A stretch of DNA of 64,000 bases from CAWCJL01 sp963795775 (GCA_963795775.1 CAWCJL010000003.1:1-64000), one strand, 5' to 3'; counted from the stretch's first letter, positions 17,468-26,316 are shown. Program-made: numbers and translations. Notes: generated by a model from the letters alone, not told the origin.

Positions 17468-18172
17468 TCAGGCGATACGCGGCACCTCGAAGCGATAGCC
17501 GGCGCCGCGCACCGTTTTCAGGAAACGGGGATTCTCCGGATCCGTCTCGATCTTTTCGCGGATGCGCCGCACATAGACGTCCACCGAGCGAGGCGTCACA
17601 AAACGCGCATCGCCCCACACCGCATCAAGCAGGTGGTCGCGGCTGAAGACGCGTCCCGGATGCCGCGCCAGGTAATCCAACAGGCGGAACTCGGTCGCGG
17701 TCGTGGTGGTCAGCTCGCCCCGCACCTTCAACTGCATCGCGTTAGCATCGATCACCACGTCTTCAAAGCTCACCACGGAAGGCGTATCCGGCCGCTCAAA
17801 GCGTCGCAGTACCGCTTTTACGCGCGCCACCAGCTCGCGCGTGGCGAAAGGTTTGGTGATGTAATCGTCAGCCCCCAGCTCCAGCCCCAGCACGCGGTCA
17901 TTTTCCGCCGCCCGTGCGGTAAGAAAGATGATCGGTACCGTGCTGAGCGCCGGATGGCTGCGCAGGCGGCGGCACACATCCAGGCCGTCGCCGCCGGGAA
18001 CCATGATGTCGAGCAGAAACAAAGCCGGGGCCTGCCGTTCGGCGTCCGGAATGAGGTTGGCCGGGGTACCGAAGGCGCGCACCGCGAAGCCGGCACCCTC
18101 CAGTTGATGTTGTACCAGCCGCGAAATATCTGCTTCGTCTTCAAGCACGAAGATGGTTTGGCTCAATGACAC
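17468..18172 (-). CDS. OmpR/PhoB-family response regulator, 234 aa
   Basis: This is a two-component output protein. The receiver domain (about residues 1-120) has the acidic pair EDE at 11-13, phospho-acceptor Asp55 in LFLLDIMVPGG, the Thr in IIFLTARA and Lys in DYITKPF. The winged-helix DNA-binding domain (about 135-232) has LLDYLARHPGRVFSRDHLLD and the recognition helix RSVDVYVRRIREKIE, ending VRGAGYRFE, as in PhoB. The GTG start at 18172 follows AAAGGGT. It is divergent from the receiver gene at 18424. No kinase lies next to it on the same strand; the kinase at 18796 is a possible partner. Confidence 0.9.
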   Translation of the reverse strand: MSLSQTIFVLEDEADISRLVQHQLEGAGFAVRAFGTPANLIPDAERQAPALFLLDIMVPGGDGLDVCRRLRSHPALSTVPIIFLTARAAENDRVLGLELGADDYITKPFATRELVARVKAVLRRFERPDTPSVVSFEDVVIDANAMQLKVRGELTTTTATEFRLLDYLARHPGRVFSRDHLLDAVWGDARFVTPRSVDVYVRRIREKIETDPENPRFLKTVRGAGYRFEVPRIA

Positions 18173-18347
18173 ACCCTTTCAGCCGTGCCCCGTCTGGCTG
18201 GCAATCCGAGGGCCAGCCGTTCCGCGAAGGCGAGCGGTTGCGGTTAGCGTACCCCACAGGGGCGGCTGATTTTGCGAAAGGAGTGTGAATACCAAGGCTC
18301 CTTGTGTGTGGCGCGAATCGAGTTCCTATCAGTTACTTTGGACAGTG

Positions 18348-18398
18348 TTGGCGCGGACGACGGTAATGGTATACTCCGCAAACTACGGTGTACGTAGT
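18348..18398 (+). promoter_or_regulatory. Probable promoter and palindromic operator upstream of the receiver gene
   Basis: TTGGCG (18348-18353) and TATACT (18370-18375) with a 16-base spacer resemble a sigma-70 promoter pointing right. Just downstream, ACTACG (18382-18387) and CGTAGT (18393-18398) form a dyad around GTGTA, resembling the CTAC/GTAG dyads bound by BlaI/MecI-type repressors. The element overlaps the expected transcription start, a repressing position. Confidence 0.45.
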
Positions 18399-18423
18399 AA
18401 GGGAACAAAGGTGAGGTGGCATA

Positions 18424-18789
18424 GTGTCTCCGGCCGCAACAGTGCTTTGTATCGACGACGAGGTACTTGGTCTGGAGATACGCCGGGTCGTGCTCGAGCG
18501 CGAAGGATACACTGTCTTGACTGCTCACGACGGAGCCGCCGCGCTGGCCTTGTTTCGTACGCATCCGGTGGATGCAGTGGTGCTGGATTACGCCATGCCG
18601 GGTATGGACGGGGCCAGGGTCGCCCAGGAGCTTCGCGCCATTCACCCCAACGTCCCCATCCTGCTGCTCTCGGCCTATCTCACCCTTCCCGGAGAGGTCA
18701 CCGGGCTTGTGGACATGATTATCAATAAGGGCGACGGGGCGCTCCCGCTGCTCGAAAAGGTGAAGGAGCTCGTCGCTTTCAAACGATAG
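18424..18789 (+). CDS. Single-domain response regulator (receiver only), 121 aa
   Basis: The GTG start at 18424 follows GGTGAGGTGG. The protein is a bare receiver domain: IDDE at about 10-13, phospho-acceptor Asp55 in VVLDYAMPGMDG, a Ser in LLLSAYL and a Lys in the INKGDG segment near 100. There is no output domain, so it must act by protein contact or as a phosphate shuttle. It is six bases from the histidine kinase gene at 18796, so the pair is one operon and very probably one pathway. Confidence 0.85.
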   Translation: MSPAATVLCIDDEVLGLEIRRVVLEREGYTVLTAHDGAAALALFRTHPVDAVVLDYAMPGMDGARVAQELRAIHPNVPILLLSAYLTLPGEVTGLVDMIINKGDGALPLLEKVKELVAFKR

Positions 18790-18795
18790 CCAACC

Positions 18796-20595
18796 ATGCA
18801 CAGCCATCGTCCGGTCGAATTGACCGAGTTTAACCGCATTCTGCGGTCTACTTTGCTTCTGCCTGTTGCCCTCCTCGCCCTGCTAGCCGGGCTGTTGGTC
18901 TGGCAAATCCAGCAAACGCTGGAGATCCAGCGCGAAGTCAACCATAGCGACAGAGTTATTAGCCAACTGAATACGCTGGAGCGTCTCGCCGTCGATCAGG
19001 AAACCGGCATGCGTGGCTACCAGCTCACCGGACTTCCGGAGACGCTGGAGCAATACCACCAGGCAGCAGGGCCGATCCAACAGACGGTCGGGAGTCTTGA
19101 AGCTCTGACCGGGGAAGACCGCAAGCAGACCGCGCGTCTCCAGACGCTCGAGCAGGCCCTGCGCTCCTGGCAAAGCTTCGCTGCTGCCACGATCGACGGG
19201 CGCAACCAGGCCGCCGACCAGGGGGATGAAATCACTCTGCGCGGCAAAGGCATGATGGACGCGCTACGTCGTCAGGTCCGGGAGATGGTCGGCACGGAAG
19301 CGGAGCACCGCGACATGCTGGCGGCGAAGGTACGCCGCCGCCTCGACGGCTTTCTCGGGGTGGTGCTTATTCTGGCGCTCGCCTCCGGCATCCTGATCGG
19401 CATCTTCACCAGCAGCCGGCTGCGCCTTGTGTCGCGGACCTACGATGCGGCCCTGCAGCAACTGAGCGATAAGAACGAAGAGCTGACCGGAAGCCAGCAA
19501 CTGCTGTTGACCACGCTCGAGTCAATCGGGGATGCCGTCATCACCTGTGACGAAACCGGCTGCATCCGCTTCATGAACGCCGTCGCGCAGCAACTTACGC
19601 AATGGCCGCTCGCGGAAGCTACCGGCAAGCCCGTGAGTGAAGTGATGCACCTGGTACACGAACTCACGCGACAGCCGGCCAGTCCCGTGCTCGAAGAAGT
19701 CACGCAATCGCGCAGTGCCGGCATTGAGAGCCATAACCTGCTGATCGCTCGCGATGGCACGGAATATGTGATCGACCACACCACGTCCCCGCTGCGCAAC
19801 CCGGATGGCACGGGTGACGGCTTTGTTATTGTCTTCCGCGACGTCACCGAGCTGCGCCGCGTCGAAGCCACGCTGATCGCCAACGAGAAGCTGGCAGTTA
19901 CGGGACGCCTGGCCGCGAGCATCGCGCACGAGATCCATAACCCGCTCGATTCGGTGTCCAATCTTCACTTCCTCCTGGGCGACGAGCACAATCCGCAGAA
20001 GCGCGCAGAATACCTGGCGCTGGCGCAGCAGGAACTCGGCCGCACGCTGCAGATCAGCCGCGCCATGCTAAGCCTCTATCGCGAATCACAGGTGCCGGTG
20101 CGCGTGAATCTGCAGGAGTTGATCGGGAGCGTCCTGCTGCTGCTCGATCGCAAGTTGAAAGATCAGGACATCACGGTGGAGCAGCAATACACCCAACCCA
20201 CGGAAGTGCAGGGCTTCCCCGGCGAACTACGGCAGGTATTCACAAACCTCATCGCGAATGCTGCCGAAGCCGCCGGCACGCACGGCCGGATGCGCATCAA
20301 GGTTCGGCCGGCCACACCGCAGGAAGGACGCGCGGGCACGCTGGTCGAAATCAGCGACAGCGGTCCGGGCATTGCGCCGCATGTCGAAAAGAAGCTCTTT
20401 CAGCCTTTCATTACTACCAAGGGCGAACGTGGCACCGGGTTGGGCCTGTGGGTTAGCCTCGGTATCATTCAGAAGCACGGCGGCACGGTGCGCATCAGCA
20501 ACAATCTTCAGGGCGATCTCCAGGGAGCCCTGGTGCGCGTGTATCTGCCGGAAAGCTCCGTGCTGAGTGAGGCTACCGCTCCGGCGCTGAGTTGA
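18796..20595 (+). CDS. Membrane sensor histidine kinase (CHASE3-PAS-HisKA-HATPase), 599 aa
   Basis: The layout is TM1 at about 17-36, an extracytoplasmic CHASE3-like helical domain (LERLAVDQETGMRGYQLTG), TM2 at about 186-208, a PAS domain (about 230-350, with ITCDETGCIRFMNAVAQQLT and TSPLRNPDGTGDGFVIVFRD), the phospho-acceptor His378 in ASIAHEIHNPLDS, and a HATPase domain with an N box (VFTNLIANAAEAAG), G1 (DSGPGIAPH) and G2 (GERGTGLGLWVS). It should autophosphorylate and transfer phosphate to the receiver encoded just upstream. The signal is unknown. Confidence 0.9.
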   Translation: MHSHRPVELTEFNRILRSTLLLPVALLALLAGLLVWQIQQTLEIQREVNHSDRVISQLNTLERLAVDQETGMRGYQLTGLPETLEQYHQAAGPIQQTVGSLEALTGEDRKQTARLQTLEQALRSWQSFAAATIDGRNQAADQGDEITLRGKGMMDALRRQVREMVGTEAEHRDMLAAKVRRRLDGFLGVVLILALASGILIGIFTSSRLRLVSRTYDAALQQLSDKNEELTGSQQLLLTTLESIGDAVITCDETGCIRFMNAVAQQLTQWPLAEATGKPVSEVMHLVHELTRQPASPVLEEVTQSRSAGIESHNLLIARDGTEYVIDHTTSPLRNPDGTGDGFVIVFRDVTELRRVEATLIANEKLAVTGRLAASIAHEIHNPLDSVSNLHFLLGDEHNPQKRAEYLALAQQELGRTLQISRAMLSLYRESQVPVRVNLQELIGSVLLLLDRKLKDQDITVEQQYTQPTEVQGFPGELRQVFTNLIANAAEAAGTHGRMRIKVRPATPQEGRAGTLVEISDSGPGIAPHVEKKLFQPFITTKGERGTGLGLWVSLGIIQKHGGTVRISNNLQGDLQGALVRVYLPESSVLSEATAPALS

Positions 20596-20667
20596 GTGTC
20601 GGCATCCAGCAGAGCTCGCAAGAGATTTCACCGCTTATGATTTGCCCGCCCATGTGGCGCGTCCGAA

Positions 20668-22626
20668 TTACGCGAACGGCTCACCCGAGCTTTGAGGATC
20701 GTGCTGCACGAGAAACAGGCCGGCGGCCAGTCCGCGAGAGAGCGCCAGATGGTATACATTTGCAACTGCCGCCTGATCATATCCCGCATCGGGCCAGGTA
20801 TTGAGCAGATTCCGCAGCCGCGGCAGATCCAGCATGTGCTGCGCCAACGGTGATTGCTCGATGCGCGCCATGGCCGCTTCCATCCGCGCGCGCTGCGCTC
20901 CCATGACCAGGTACCAATCGGCCGCCTGGAGCCCGCGCGTGGTCCGTGTCAGCGTGGACGCGGGCAAATGGCCCTGCATGGCGCGGCGCACCAGCGAGCG
21001 TGTCTGGTCGTCTTTCAGAAACTGCTCTGGCGGAATGGCATAACAGAACTCGAAGACGCGCTTGTCCTGTGTCGGATCGCGATTCTCGATACCCCATCCG
21101 CATGCCGCCGCACCATTGGCCAAGCCGGGATCGTAATACTCGTAGAACTTACGGCGAAAGGCCTCAGTTCCTCCACTGCCGCCGTGGAACTCGGCGAACG
21201 CTGCTTCCTTCACCCCGAACTCTTCTGCGCGCTCGGGCCGTAAGACGGAATGGCTCAGAACGTGACGGTGCAGTTCGGGTCGGAGCGCCTGCAGCAGCCA
21301 CAACGGCATGAGACCGGCTGTAGCCCAGGACGCCGCACCACGCCAGGAGGTATAGCCGCGCGCTCGCAGACGCTGCACCCGACGGAAGAGAGCGAACCAC
21401 CGGACGGCGCGGAACATGTCGCCGAGAGCAGGCAGACCGCCGAAGCTGATGGTTGCGTTTCCGGTCACTCCCTGGAGCAGTACGTCGAGTCCCCGTCCGC
21501 GTGCGTCGTCCAGGATGGCGTGCACCCACATCTGGTTCGTGGGGTTGAATACCGGCTCGTCTGCCAGGGCACTGGCGCGGAGGACATTTGTGACCATGTC
21601 CTGGCCAGCCGTGCTCACGCAAACGTGATCGATATTGGGGTAGAGCGCAGCTACTTGTGCGGCTGCCTCGCGCTCGTCGCCGAACCGGCCGCGCGGCGCA
21701 CGGCCATCGTACCCCGGCAGCGGAACGGCGGTGTACGCTGTGAGGCGGTGTCCTTGGCGGGCCAGGCATTGGGCGGCAATCGCCGTCACCGACGCGCTGT
21801 CGAGACCGCCACTCAACTCCGATGCAACGCCCGCTGACGTCCGCACTCTGGACGCGACCGCTGCGCCAAAGCGATGGTGAAATTCGGCGATGTAGTCCTC
21901 ATCACGCCCATAACGAATCTTGCTCGCGTCTGCCGGATGCCAGTAGCGCTGCAGCTTGATCCCCTGCGCGTCCACCGAGAGCGAGCAGCCGGGCGGCACC
22001 CGCTCGATCCGTTCAAAGAAGGTTTCGGTGCCCAGCGGCGGGACCACTGCGAGAAAGCGTGCCATGCGTGGCTGGTTCAGCCTTGCGCCGACCTCCGCAA
22101 GCTCCTGGAGACCCTTGGGCATCGAGGCGAAGGCAAACGATCCCGGCAGATGAGCAAAGAAGAGCGGCTTTTCTCCGGCATGGTCGCGCGCCAGGAAAAG
22201 CCGCCTCTGTTGCGCATCCCAAACGGCAAAGGCGAATCCACCGAGCAGGTGCGTGACACACTGCTCACCCCAGCGCTCCCAGGCCAGCGCGAGCAAGTCT
22301 TCATCTGGCAGCGTGTCTCTGACAGTTCTGTCAAGCGAGAGCAGGTCTGCGAGATCCTCGCGATTATCGAGACGCACATCCGCGACCAGCAGCCGTGGGG
22401 TTGCCGGCTGCTTGGCGACTGCATCGTTGCGGAGAGGGGCTTCTTTGGAAGGAGCGAGACGAGCGTATCTGGCAGAGCCGAGAGCCAGGGCGCCATTGCA
22501 CTCTTGCTCGATCTGCGGAGTAGGCGAAGCCCCAAAGCCGCGGAGCATCGCCCGGCAGCGCTCGCCGGCAGTACCCCCGGACAGTAGCTGCGACCTGGTC
22601 AGCCAAACGCCGGCGATCGCTTGCAT
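20668..22626 (-). CDS. Lasso-peptide cyclase (asparagine synthetase-like, protein C), 652 aa
   Basis: The protein has the two-domain fold of asparagine synthetase B: an N-terminal Ntn-type domain (CVTHLLGGFAFAVWD, RRLFLARDHAGEKPLFFA) and an ATP-pyrophosphatase domain with SGGLDS at 272-277 and DDQTRSLVRRAMQGHLPAST near the C-terminus. Residue 2 is Gln, not the catalytic Cys needed to hydrolyse glutamine, so true asparagine synthesis is unlikely. That feature is shared with lasso cyclases, which adenylate an Asp/Glu side chain and join it to the core N-terminus. Flanking B1, B2, kinase and precursor genes make a lasso cyclase the best reading. Confidence 0.8.
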   Translation of the reverse strand: MQAIAGVWLTRSQLLSGGTAGERCRAMLRGFGASPTPQIEQECNGALALGSARYARLAPSKEAPLRNDAVAKQPATPRLLVADVRLDNREDLADLLSLDRTVRDTLPDEDLLALAWERWGEQCVTHLLGGFAFAVWDAQQRRLFLARDHAGEKPLFFAHLPGSFAFASMPKGLQELAEVGARLNQPRMARFLAVVPPLGTETFFERIERVPPGCSLSVDAQGIKLQRYWHPADASKIRYGRDEDYIAEFHHRFGAAVASRVRTSAGVASELSGGLDSASVTAIAAQCLARQGHRLTAYTAVPLPGYDGRAPRGRFGDEREAAAQVAALYPNIDHVCVSTAGQDMVTNVLRASALADEPVFNPTNQMWVHAILDDARGRGLDVLLQGVTGNATISFGGLPALGDMFRAVRWFALFRRVQRLRARGYTSWRGAASWATAGLMPLWLLQALRPELHRHVLSHSVLRPERAEEFGVKEAAFAEFHGGSGGTEAFRRKFYEYYDPGLANGAAACGWGIENRDPTQDKRVFEFCYAIPPEQFLKDDQTRSLVRRAMQGHLPASTLTRTTRGLQAADWYLVMGAQRARMEAAMARIEQSPLAQHMLDLPRLRNLLNTWPDAGYDQAAVANVYHLALSRGLAAGLFLVQHDPQSSGEPFA

Positions 22627-22888
22627 GGGCTACTGCGCCCCTGCGGTCCTCAAGGACCAGAAAGCACGTGATTTTGTAAGTAGGTGAAACCGGTGCCGAG
22701 AGGGCAGGAGCAGAGCAGGAAGCTCAAACTCACAAATGCGCGGAAAGAGCACCGGAATGCGCGGGCAAATACGCGGCAAAAGAGGATCGTCATTAGAAAC
22801 ACCGGCCACACTCGCTTCCTTCCCCGTGTGGCTAGTAACGACGACCGGTGCTGCAGCAGTCAAGAGATCAATTACCGCGTCAACGAGC
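22627..22888. other. Spacer between lasso precursor and cyclase
   Basis: This 262-base stretch lies on the shared transcript between precursor and cyclase. On the minus strand GCCACAC and GTGTGGC (about 22805-22832) can form a hairpin that might lower read-through into the cyclase, a common way to make more precursor than enzyme. A 77-codon open frame (22630-22863, TTG start) has no lasso-like features. It would matter only if the precursor sequence contains an indel. Confidence 0.3.
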
Positions 22889-23053
22889 TTACGCGGAAAG
22901 GTGGGTCAGGAGTTTGTCCCCCGGAATCTGCTTCAATCCGTGCTCGGCACTCTCCAGCTCAAGAATGTCGAGCACGGGCTTCGTCCAGTCTTTTCGCTGC
23001 TTGACCGGTTGCGATGCCTGCTGTTGGGCATTCGTACTGGCAGTGTTGTTCAT
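22889..23053 (-). CDS. Lasso-peptide precursor (protein A), 54 aa
   Basis: ATG 23053 follows a strong GGAGG site (GGAGGATAG-ATG). The leader is polar and Gln-rich, then reads KDWTKPVLDILELE; Trp23, Pro26 and Leu28 match the aromatic-x-x-Pro-x-Leu motif by which lasso leaders bind the PqqD-like B1 protein. I place the core at Gly39: GLKQIPGDKLLTHLSA, 16 residues. Asp at core position 8 would close an 8-residue Gly1-Asp8 macrolactam ring, leaving an 8-residue tail ending Ser-Ala. The residue at -2 is Glu, where Thr is usual. It is on the cyclase's strand, 262 bases upstream. The cleavage site is inferred from these rules, not proven. Confidence 0.7.
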   Translation of the reverse strand: MNNTASTNAQQQASQPVKQRKDWTKPVLDILELESAEHGLKQIPGDKLLTHLSA

Positions 23054-23569
23054 CTATCCTCCAAAACAACTGAGAAACAAAGACGCCGCGTACACGAGTT
23101 CCCCGGCGCAACCGGCCGTGGTGTCCTTTTCCACTGGCTTCGGTTTTGGTCGAAAGTGTTGCCGGAGCGTACGCCGGCACTTTCCGTATCCGTAATTCAC
23201 TGGAGCCGCGAACCCGGACACTCCGCGAAGGCAGGCGGACACTACCACGCCGGATCTTCGCCCCACTTCTAGAGTATACGTCTTCCGCTCCATTAGAGTT
23301 GGACTGGCTTCGAAAGGTTTGACCATGCGGCTCTCGTCTCGTCAGTCGTGCCCTTCGCCCGCAAACTGCACATATTCTGGTGACCCCCCGGAAGCAAGTC
23401 AATCCCTTTCGACAAATTGTTCGTGACCCGCACCAGCAGCGCCATACCTCTTAAGAGTAGCGGTGCTCGCTTCAGATTGCACCATTTACGCAAAGTCTTT
23501 CGTCACCACGGTACTCTTGCAGTATGGCTACAGGTCACACTTTGTGTAATGCCCCTTTCAGGGGAGAGA
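23054..23569. other. Divergent intergenic region between lasso precursor and kinase genes
   Basis: This 516-base region separates the leftward precursor from the rightward kinase and should hold both promoters. The frames open here on either strand lack convincing starts or motifs. A small dyad, ACAC-TTT-GTGT, lies near 23537-23548 shortly before the kinase ribosome site, and a CCCC-TTTCA-GGGG hairpin sits over that site. No clear promoter pair was found. Confidence 0.4.
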
Positions 23570-24514
23570 ATGCCTGAGTACAACCTGTTCCGGCTCGGGC
23601 CGTTCGTGCTCCGATCCGAGATCGACTTGCCCGAACTCTCGCCGGCAGCGCCACATGCCGCCGCGCAGATTACCGTTCGCAAGGCTACCGTTCCGCATCA
23701 CCTGGCCGCTCCCCTTCTCAACACGCCCGTATGCGAGGCCACGGCTGAGGAGTACCTCCTCCGGGTCGCCGGGACCGCTCAGTACTACGTCGCTCATGGC
23801 CGCGAAGTGATCATTCAACCCGACTCCGCCGCGCCCGCCATGGACGTCCGCGCTTACCTGCTGGGCAGCATCTTTGCCGTGCTCTGCCATCAGCGCGGGC
23901 TCCTGCCGCTCCACGCCAGTGCCGTTGCCACCAGCACGGGCACGATTGCGTTTCTTGGCGACTCCGGGTCCGGCAAGTCTTCCCTCGCCGCCGTGCTCGG
24001 CCGCCGCGGCTATCGCATCGTCGCCGATGATATCTGCCTCATCGATCCCAACGCGCCACCGCCGCTGCGCGTTTTACCTGTCGCCCCCTGGCTTAAGCTG
24101 TGGGACCAGACTCTCAATCACTTAGGAGAGGTATCGGCAGAATTCCCGAAAGTCTTTAGCTCGGAAGAAAAATTTCGTCTCGCGCTGGATCAGCCGCAGG
24201 ACCCGCTCGCTCTGGTGGAGGTCGTCCTGCTCGCTCCGTTTTCCGGCTCTCCGGTCGAAAGCAGCGCTGCCGCTGAGCCCGCCGCCTTCCGCCCGCTCAG
24301 CCGCGCGGCAGCAATCGGCGCGCTCATGCGTTTCACCTACCGCAGCTACCTGCCGCAGCAGACGGGGCAGGCCGCTTCGCATTTCCAACGCTGCGGACGC
24401 GCCCTTGAAGGCGTTCGTGCATTTGAGCTTGCCCGGGCGTGGGGTTTTGCCCACATGAATGCGGTTGTTGACGCCCTGGAAATGCACATCGGGCAAGAGC
24501 ACCGGCCACGTTAA
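23570..24514 (+). CDS. HPr-kinase-like lasso tailoring kinase (protein K), 314 aa
   Basis: The C-terminal part carries a Walker A loop, FLGDSGSGKSSLAAVLG, preceded by LLPLHASAVATSTGTIA and followed by RRGYRIVADDICLIDPN (Walker B-like), the pattern of HPr kinase C-terminal domains. No HPr or PTS genes are nearby, and the N-terminal 100 residues differ from HprK. In lasso clusters such kinases phosphorylate a Ser near the precursor C-terminus. The open frame extends upstream to 23417, but ATG 23570 with AGGGGAG four bases before is the better start. It is transcribed away from the precursor. Confidence 0.8.
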   Translation: MPEYNLFRLGPFVLRSEIDLPELSPAAPHAAAQITVRKATVPHHLAAPLLNTPVCEATAEEYLLRVAGTAQYYVAHGREVIIQPDSAAPAMDVRAYLLGSIFAVLCHQRGLLPLHASAVATSTGTIAFLGDSGSGKSSLAAVLGRRGYRIVADDICLIDPNAPPPLRVLPVAPWLKLWDQTLNHLGEVSAEFPKVFSSEEKFRLALDQPQDPLALVEVVLLAPFSGSPVESSAAAEPAAFRPLSRAAAIGALMRFTYRSYLPQQTGQAASHFQRCGRALEGVRAFELARAWGFAHMNAVVDALEMHIGQEHRPR

Positions 24515-24530
24515 CGAAAAGCGCGCAAAA

Positions 24531-26264
24531 TCATGGGCCTTCCCCAAAACGGGGCACCGGGCCGCCGTTGCGCCAGGGATCGACGGGCGTGAACAACGGC
24601 TCGGTTTCGCCACCCAGCACGGTGCGATCTCCTACTCGCAACCAGGTATGTGCGCGTAGCTTCCCCTCGGCGGAGCGGCGAACGCCATAGATGACTTGGC
24701 TTTCCACGCCACGGATCCGCAGCATCACGTGCGCCGCCAAGGCTTGCGGAAAGCATAGAAACCGAAGTGGGGCATGTCGCGTGGCGGCCAGCACGGCCCA
24801 GCACACCCGCTCGACAGTTCGCGCCTCCGCCGCTCGTTCCCTAGACGCACCCGGTTGCCCAGAGCCTCCGCGGCGTACCCAGCGCAAAATAGCGCCCGCC
24901 GGTGCGAGGCGAAGTGCCAGGCGCGCCCCCACCAGCATGCAGCCGGCTTCCGACAGTAATAGGTGGTCCGCGATGCGGACCTGCCGGCAGCGTGTCCAGT
25001 TCTGTCGCAACCTGCGCCACCAGTGCCCGCCGCGGCGCACGGGCTTCTCCCGCTCGCTGCGATGCCCCAGGTGGAAGAGCAGCCACTCCACCGGGCTCAG
25101 GACGGCGTAAAGCGGGAACAATGCATCCGGCAGGTCGAACCGCTCCCATACGCGGGGGCGGAAGAGTACGCGCCGCAGTATTTCGAAGCGATATCGCGCC
25201 CCGGAGCGCAGTCCCAGCTCGTAGCGTTTTGCGCTCCAGCTTCCCAGCCCCGCCGGGTTCGGCCGGAAGCGGCACTGGTGAAATTCCTGCAGCGCGTGGT
25301 GCAGAATACGTGTGACGGTCCGCTCCCCTTCCATCAGTAACAGAGAGTGAGGTAACTCCTCGCGCTCTGCCAACCCGAGTCGGCAGGCGAGCAGCAGCGC
25401 CGCTGCCAGTTCCGGGATCACGTCTTCGCGCCTGGCCAGGCTCAGAACCGCATCGCGCTCCACAGTCCCCGCCTGCCGCCACAAAGCTGCGACGTCCGCC
25501 AGTGACTTCAGACGAGCCCAGCCATCCAGCGCGCCATGGACACACAGGTGCAGCAGGCTCCCAGCCAAAGGCAGGGTGGAAAAATGCTCGCTTCCCAGCT
25601 CGATGTCTGTTACGGCCGTAGCTGCGCCCAGCGCGTTCCCCGGCATCTCAGGGTTGCGGAAAAGGCGCCAGTGCAGGTCAACCTCGAACCCTGCCTCGCC
25701 AGGAGCATATGTGTAGTCCTTGGCGTGCTTGCGATAGGAAGCTCGCCGTCGCGGCGTCAGGCGACCTCTAGGCTCCTGCCTCTCAAACCCATCCGCCGTC
25801 AGCAGCAGGTCCGCCTCTCCCTCCTGCCCCGGCGCAATCAGCAGGTCGATATCGCCCACATCCCGCAGGGTGGGGTCCCCATAGGCCCGCAGCGATAAGG
25901 GCACGCCCTTGAGCACGCGGGTGGCGATGCCAACAGTCCGCAACAAATTCTGCAGGCGTGCGGTCTCTGCGAGGGAACGCATGGCCGCGTACGCGTTGCG
26001 GGTTGCGCTGCTGCGCCACTTGGCGTGCACCGCCGGCGGCAGGTTGATACCAGCCAGCGTGAGCGTGCGATAGGTAAGCGGCAGCACGCGGTGGTGGGCC
26101 GCCAGCGCCAGGACCTCCTCCCAGTCCGGGGCCGCTGCAGCCAATTCCTGCAGGCTCGCCGCTTCGCGAGCAGAAGGAGGCCAGTGCAAAGCGCTTACCA
26201 GGAGGCGGACCTCCAGCGGAAGCGCGTTTTGTTCAGGGCCAGGCATGGCGGGTACAGGTATCAT
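24531..26264 (-). CDS. Nucleotidyltransferase fused to lasso leader peptidase B2, 577 aa
   Basis: Residues about 20-370 resemble the uncharacterised nucleotidyltransferases of lasso clusters: ATRVLKGVPLSLRAYGDPTL is followed by the metal-binding GDID at 137-140. The C-terminal 110 residues are a transglutaminase-like Cys protease with Cys504 in RFLCFPQALAAHVMLR, His539 in LRAHTWL and Asp546, matching B2 proteins that remove the lasso leader. The starts at 26264 (MIPVPAM) or 26246 fit; the frame runs to 26381 but overlaps the divergent B1 gene. The fusion puts leader cleavage and a possible nucleotidyl or sugar-phosphate modification in one polypeptide. Confidence 0.8.
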   Translation of the reverse strand: MIPVPAMPGPEQNALPLEVRLLVSALHWPPSAREAASLQELAAAAPDWEEVLALAAHHRVLPLTYRTLTLAGINLPPAVHAKWRSSATRNAYAAMRSLAETARLQNLLRTVGIATRVLKGVPLSLRAYGDPTLRDVGDIDLLIAPGQEGEADLLLTADGFERQEPRGRLTPRRRASYRKHAKDYTYAPGEAGFEVDLHWRLFRNPEMPGNALGAATAVTDIELGSEHFSTLPLAGSLLHLCVHGALDGWARLKSLADVAALWRQAGTVERDAVLSLARREDVIPELAAALLLACRLGLAEREELPHSLLLMEGERTVTRILHHALQEFHQCRFRPNPAGLGSWSAKRYELGLRSGARYRFEILRRVLFRPRVWERFDLPDALFPLYAVLSPVEWLLFHLGHRSEREKPVRRGGHWWRRLRQNWTRCRQVRIADHLLLSEAGCMLVGARLALRLAPAGAILRWVRRGGSGQPGASRERAAEARTVERVCWAVLAATRHAPLRFLCFPQALAAHVMLRIRGVESQVIYGVRRSAEGKLRAHTWLRVGDRTVLGGETEPLFTPVDPWRNGGPVPRFGEGP

Positions 26265-26316
26265 AGGGCAACGGGTGCGCTTCTCTGCCCTGAACTGCCG
26301 GCCCCAGGTAACCATT

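Noticed and set aside
18796..20595. Possible link of the histidine kinase to the lasso locus as its regulator
   Set aside because: Proximity alone; the kinase has its own receiver partner upstream and the lasso genes are transcribed in mixed directions.
22630..22863. 77-codon minus-strand ORF downstream of the lasso precursor, considered as a second precursor or continuation
   Set aside because: It has no leader motif, no ring-forming core and only a TTG start. It would matter only if the precursor carries an undetected indel.
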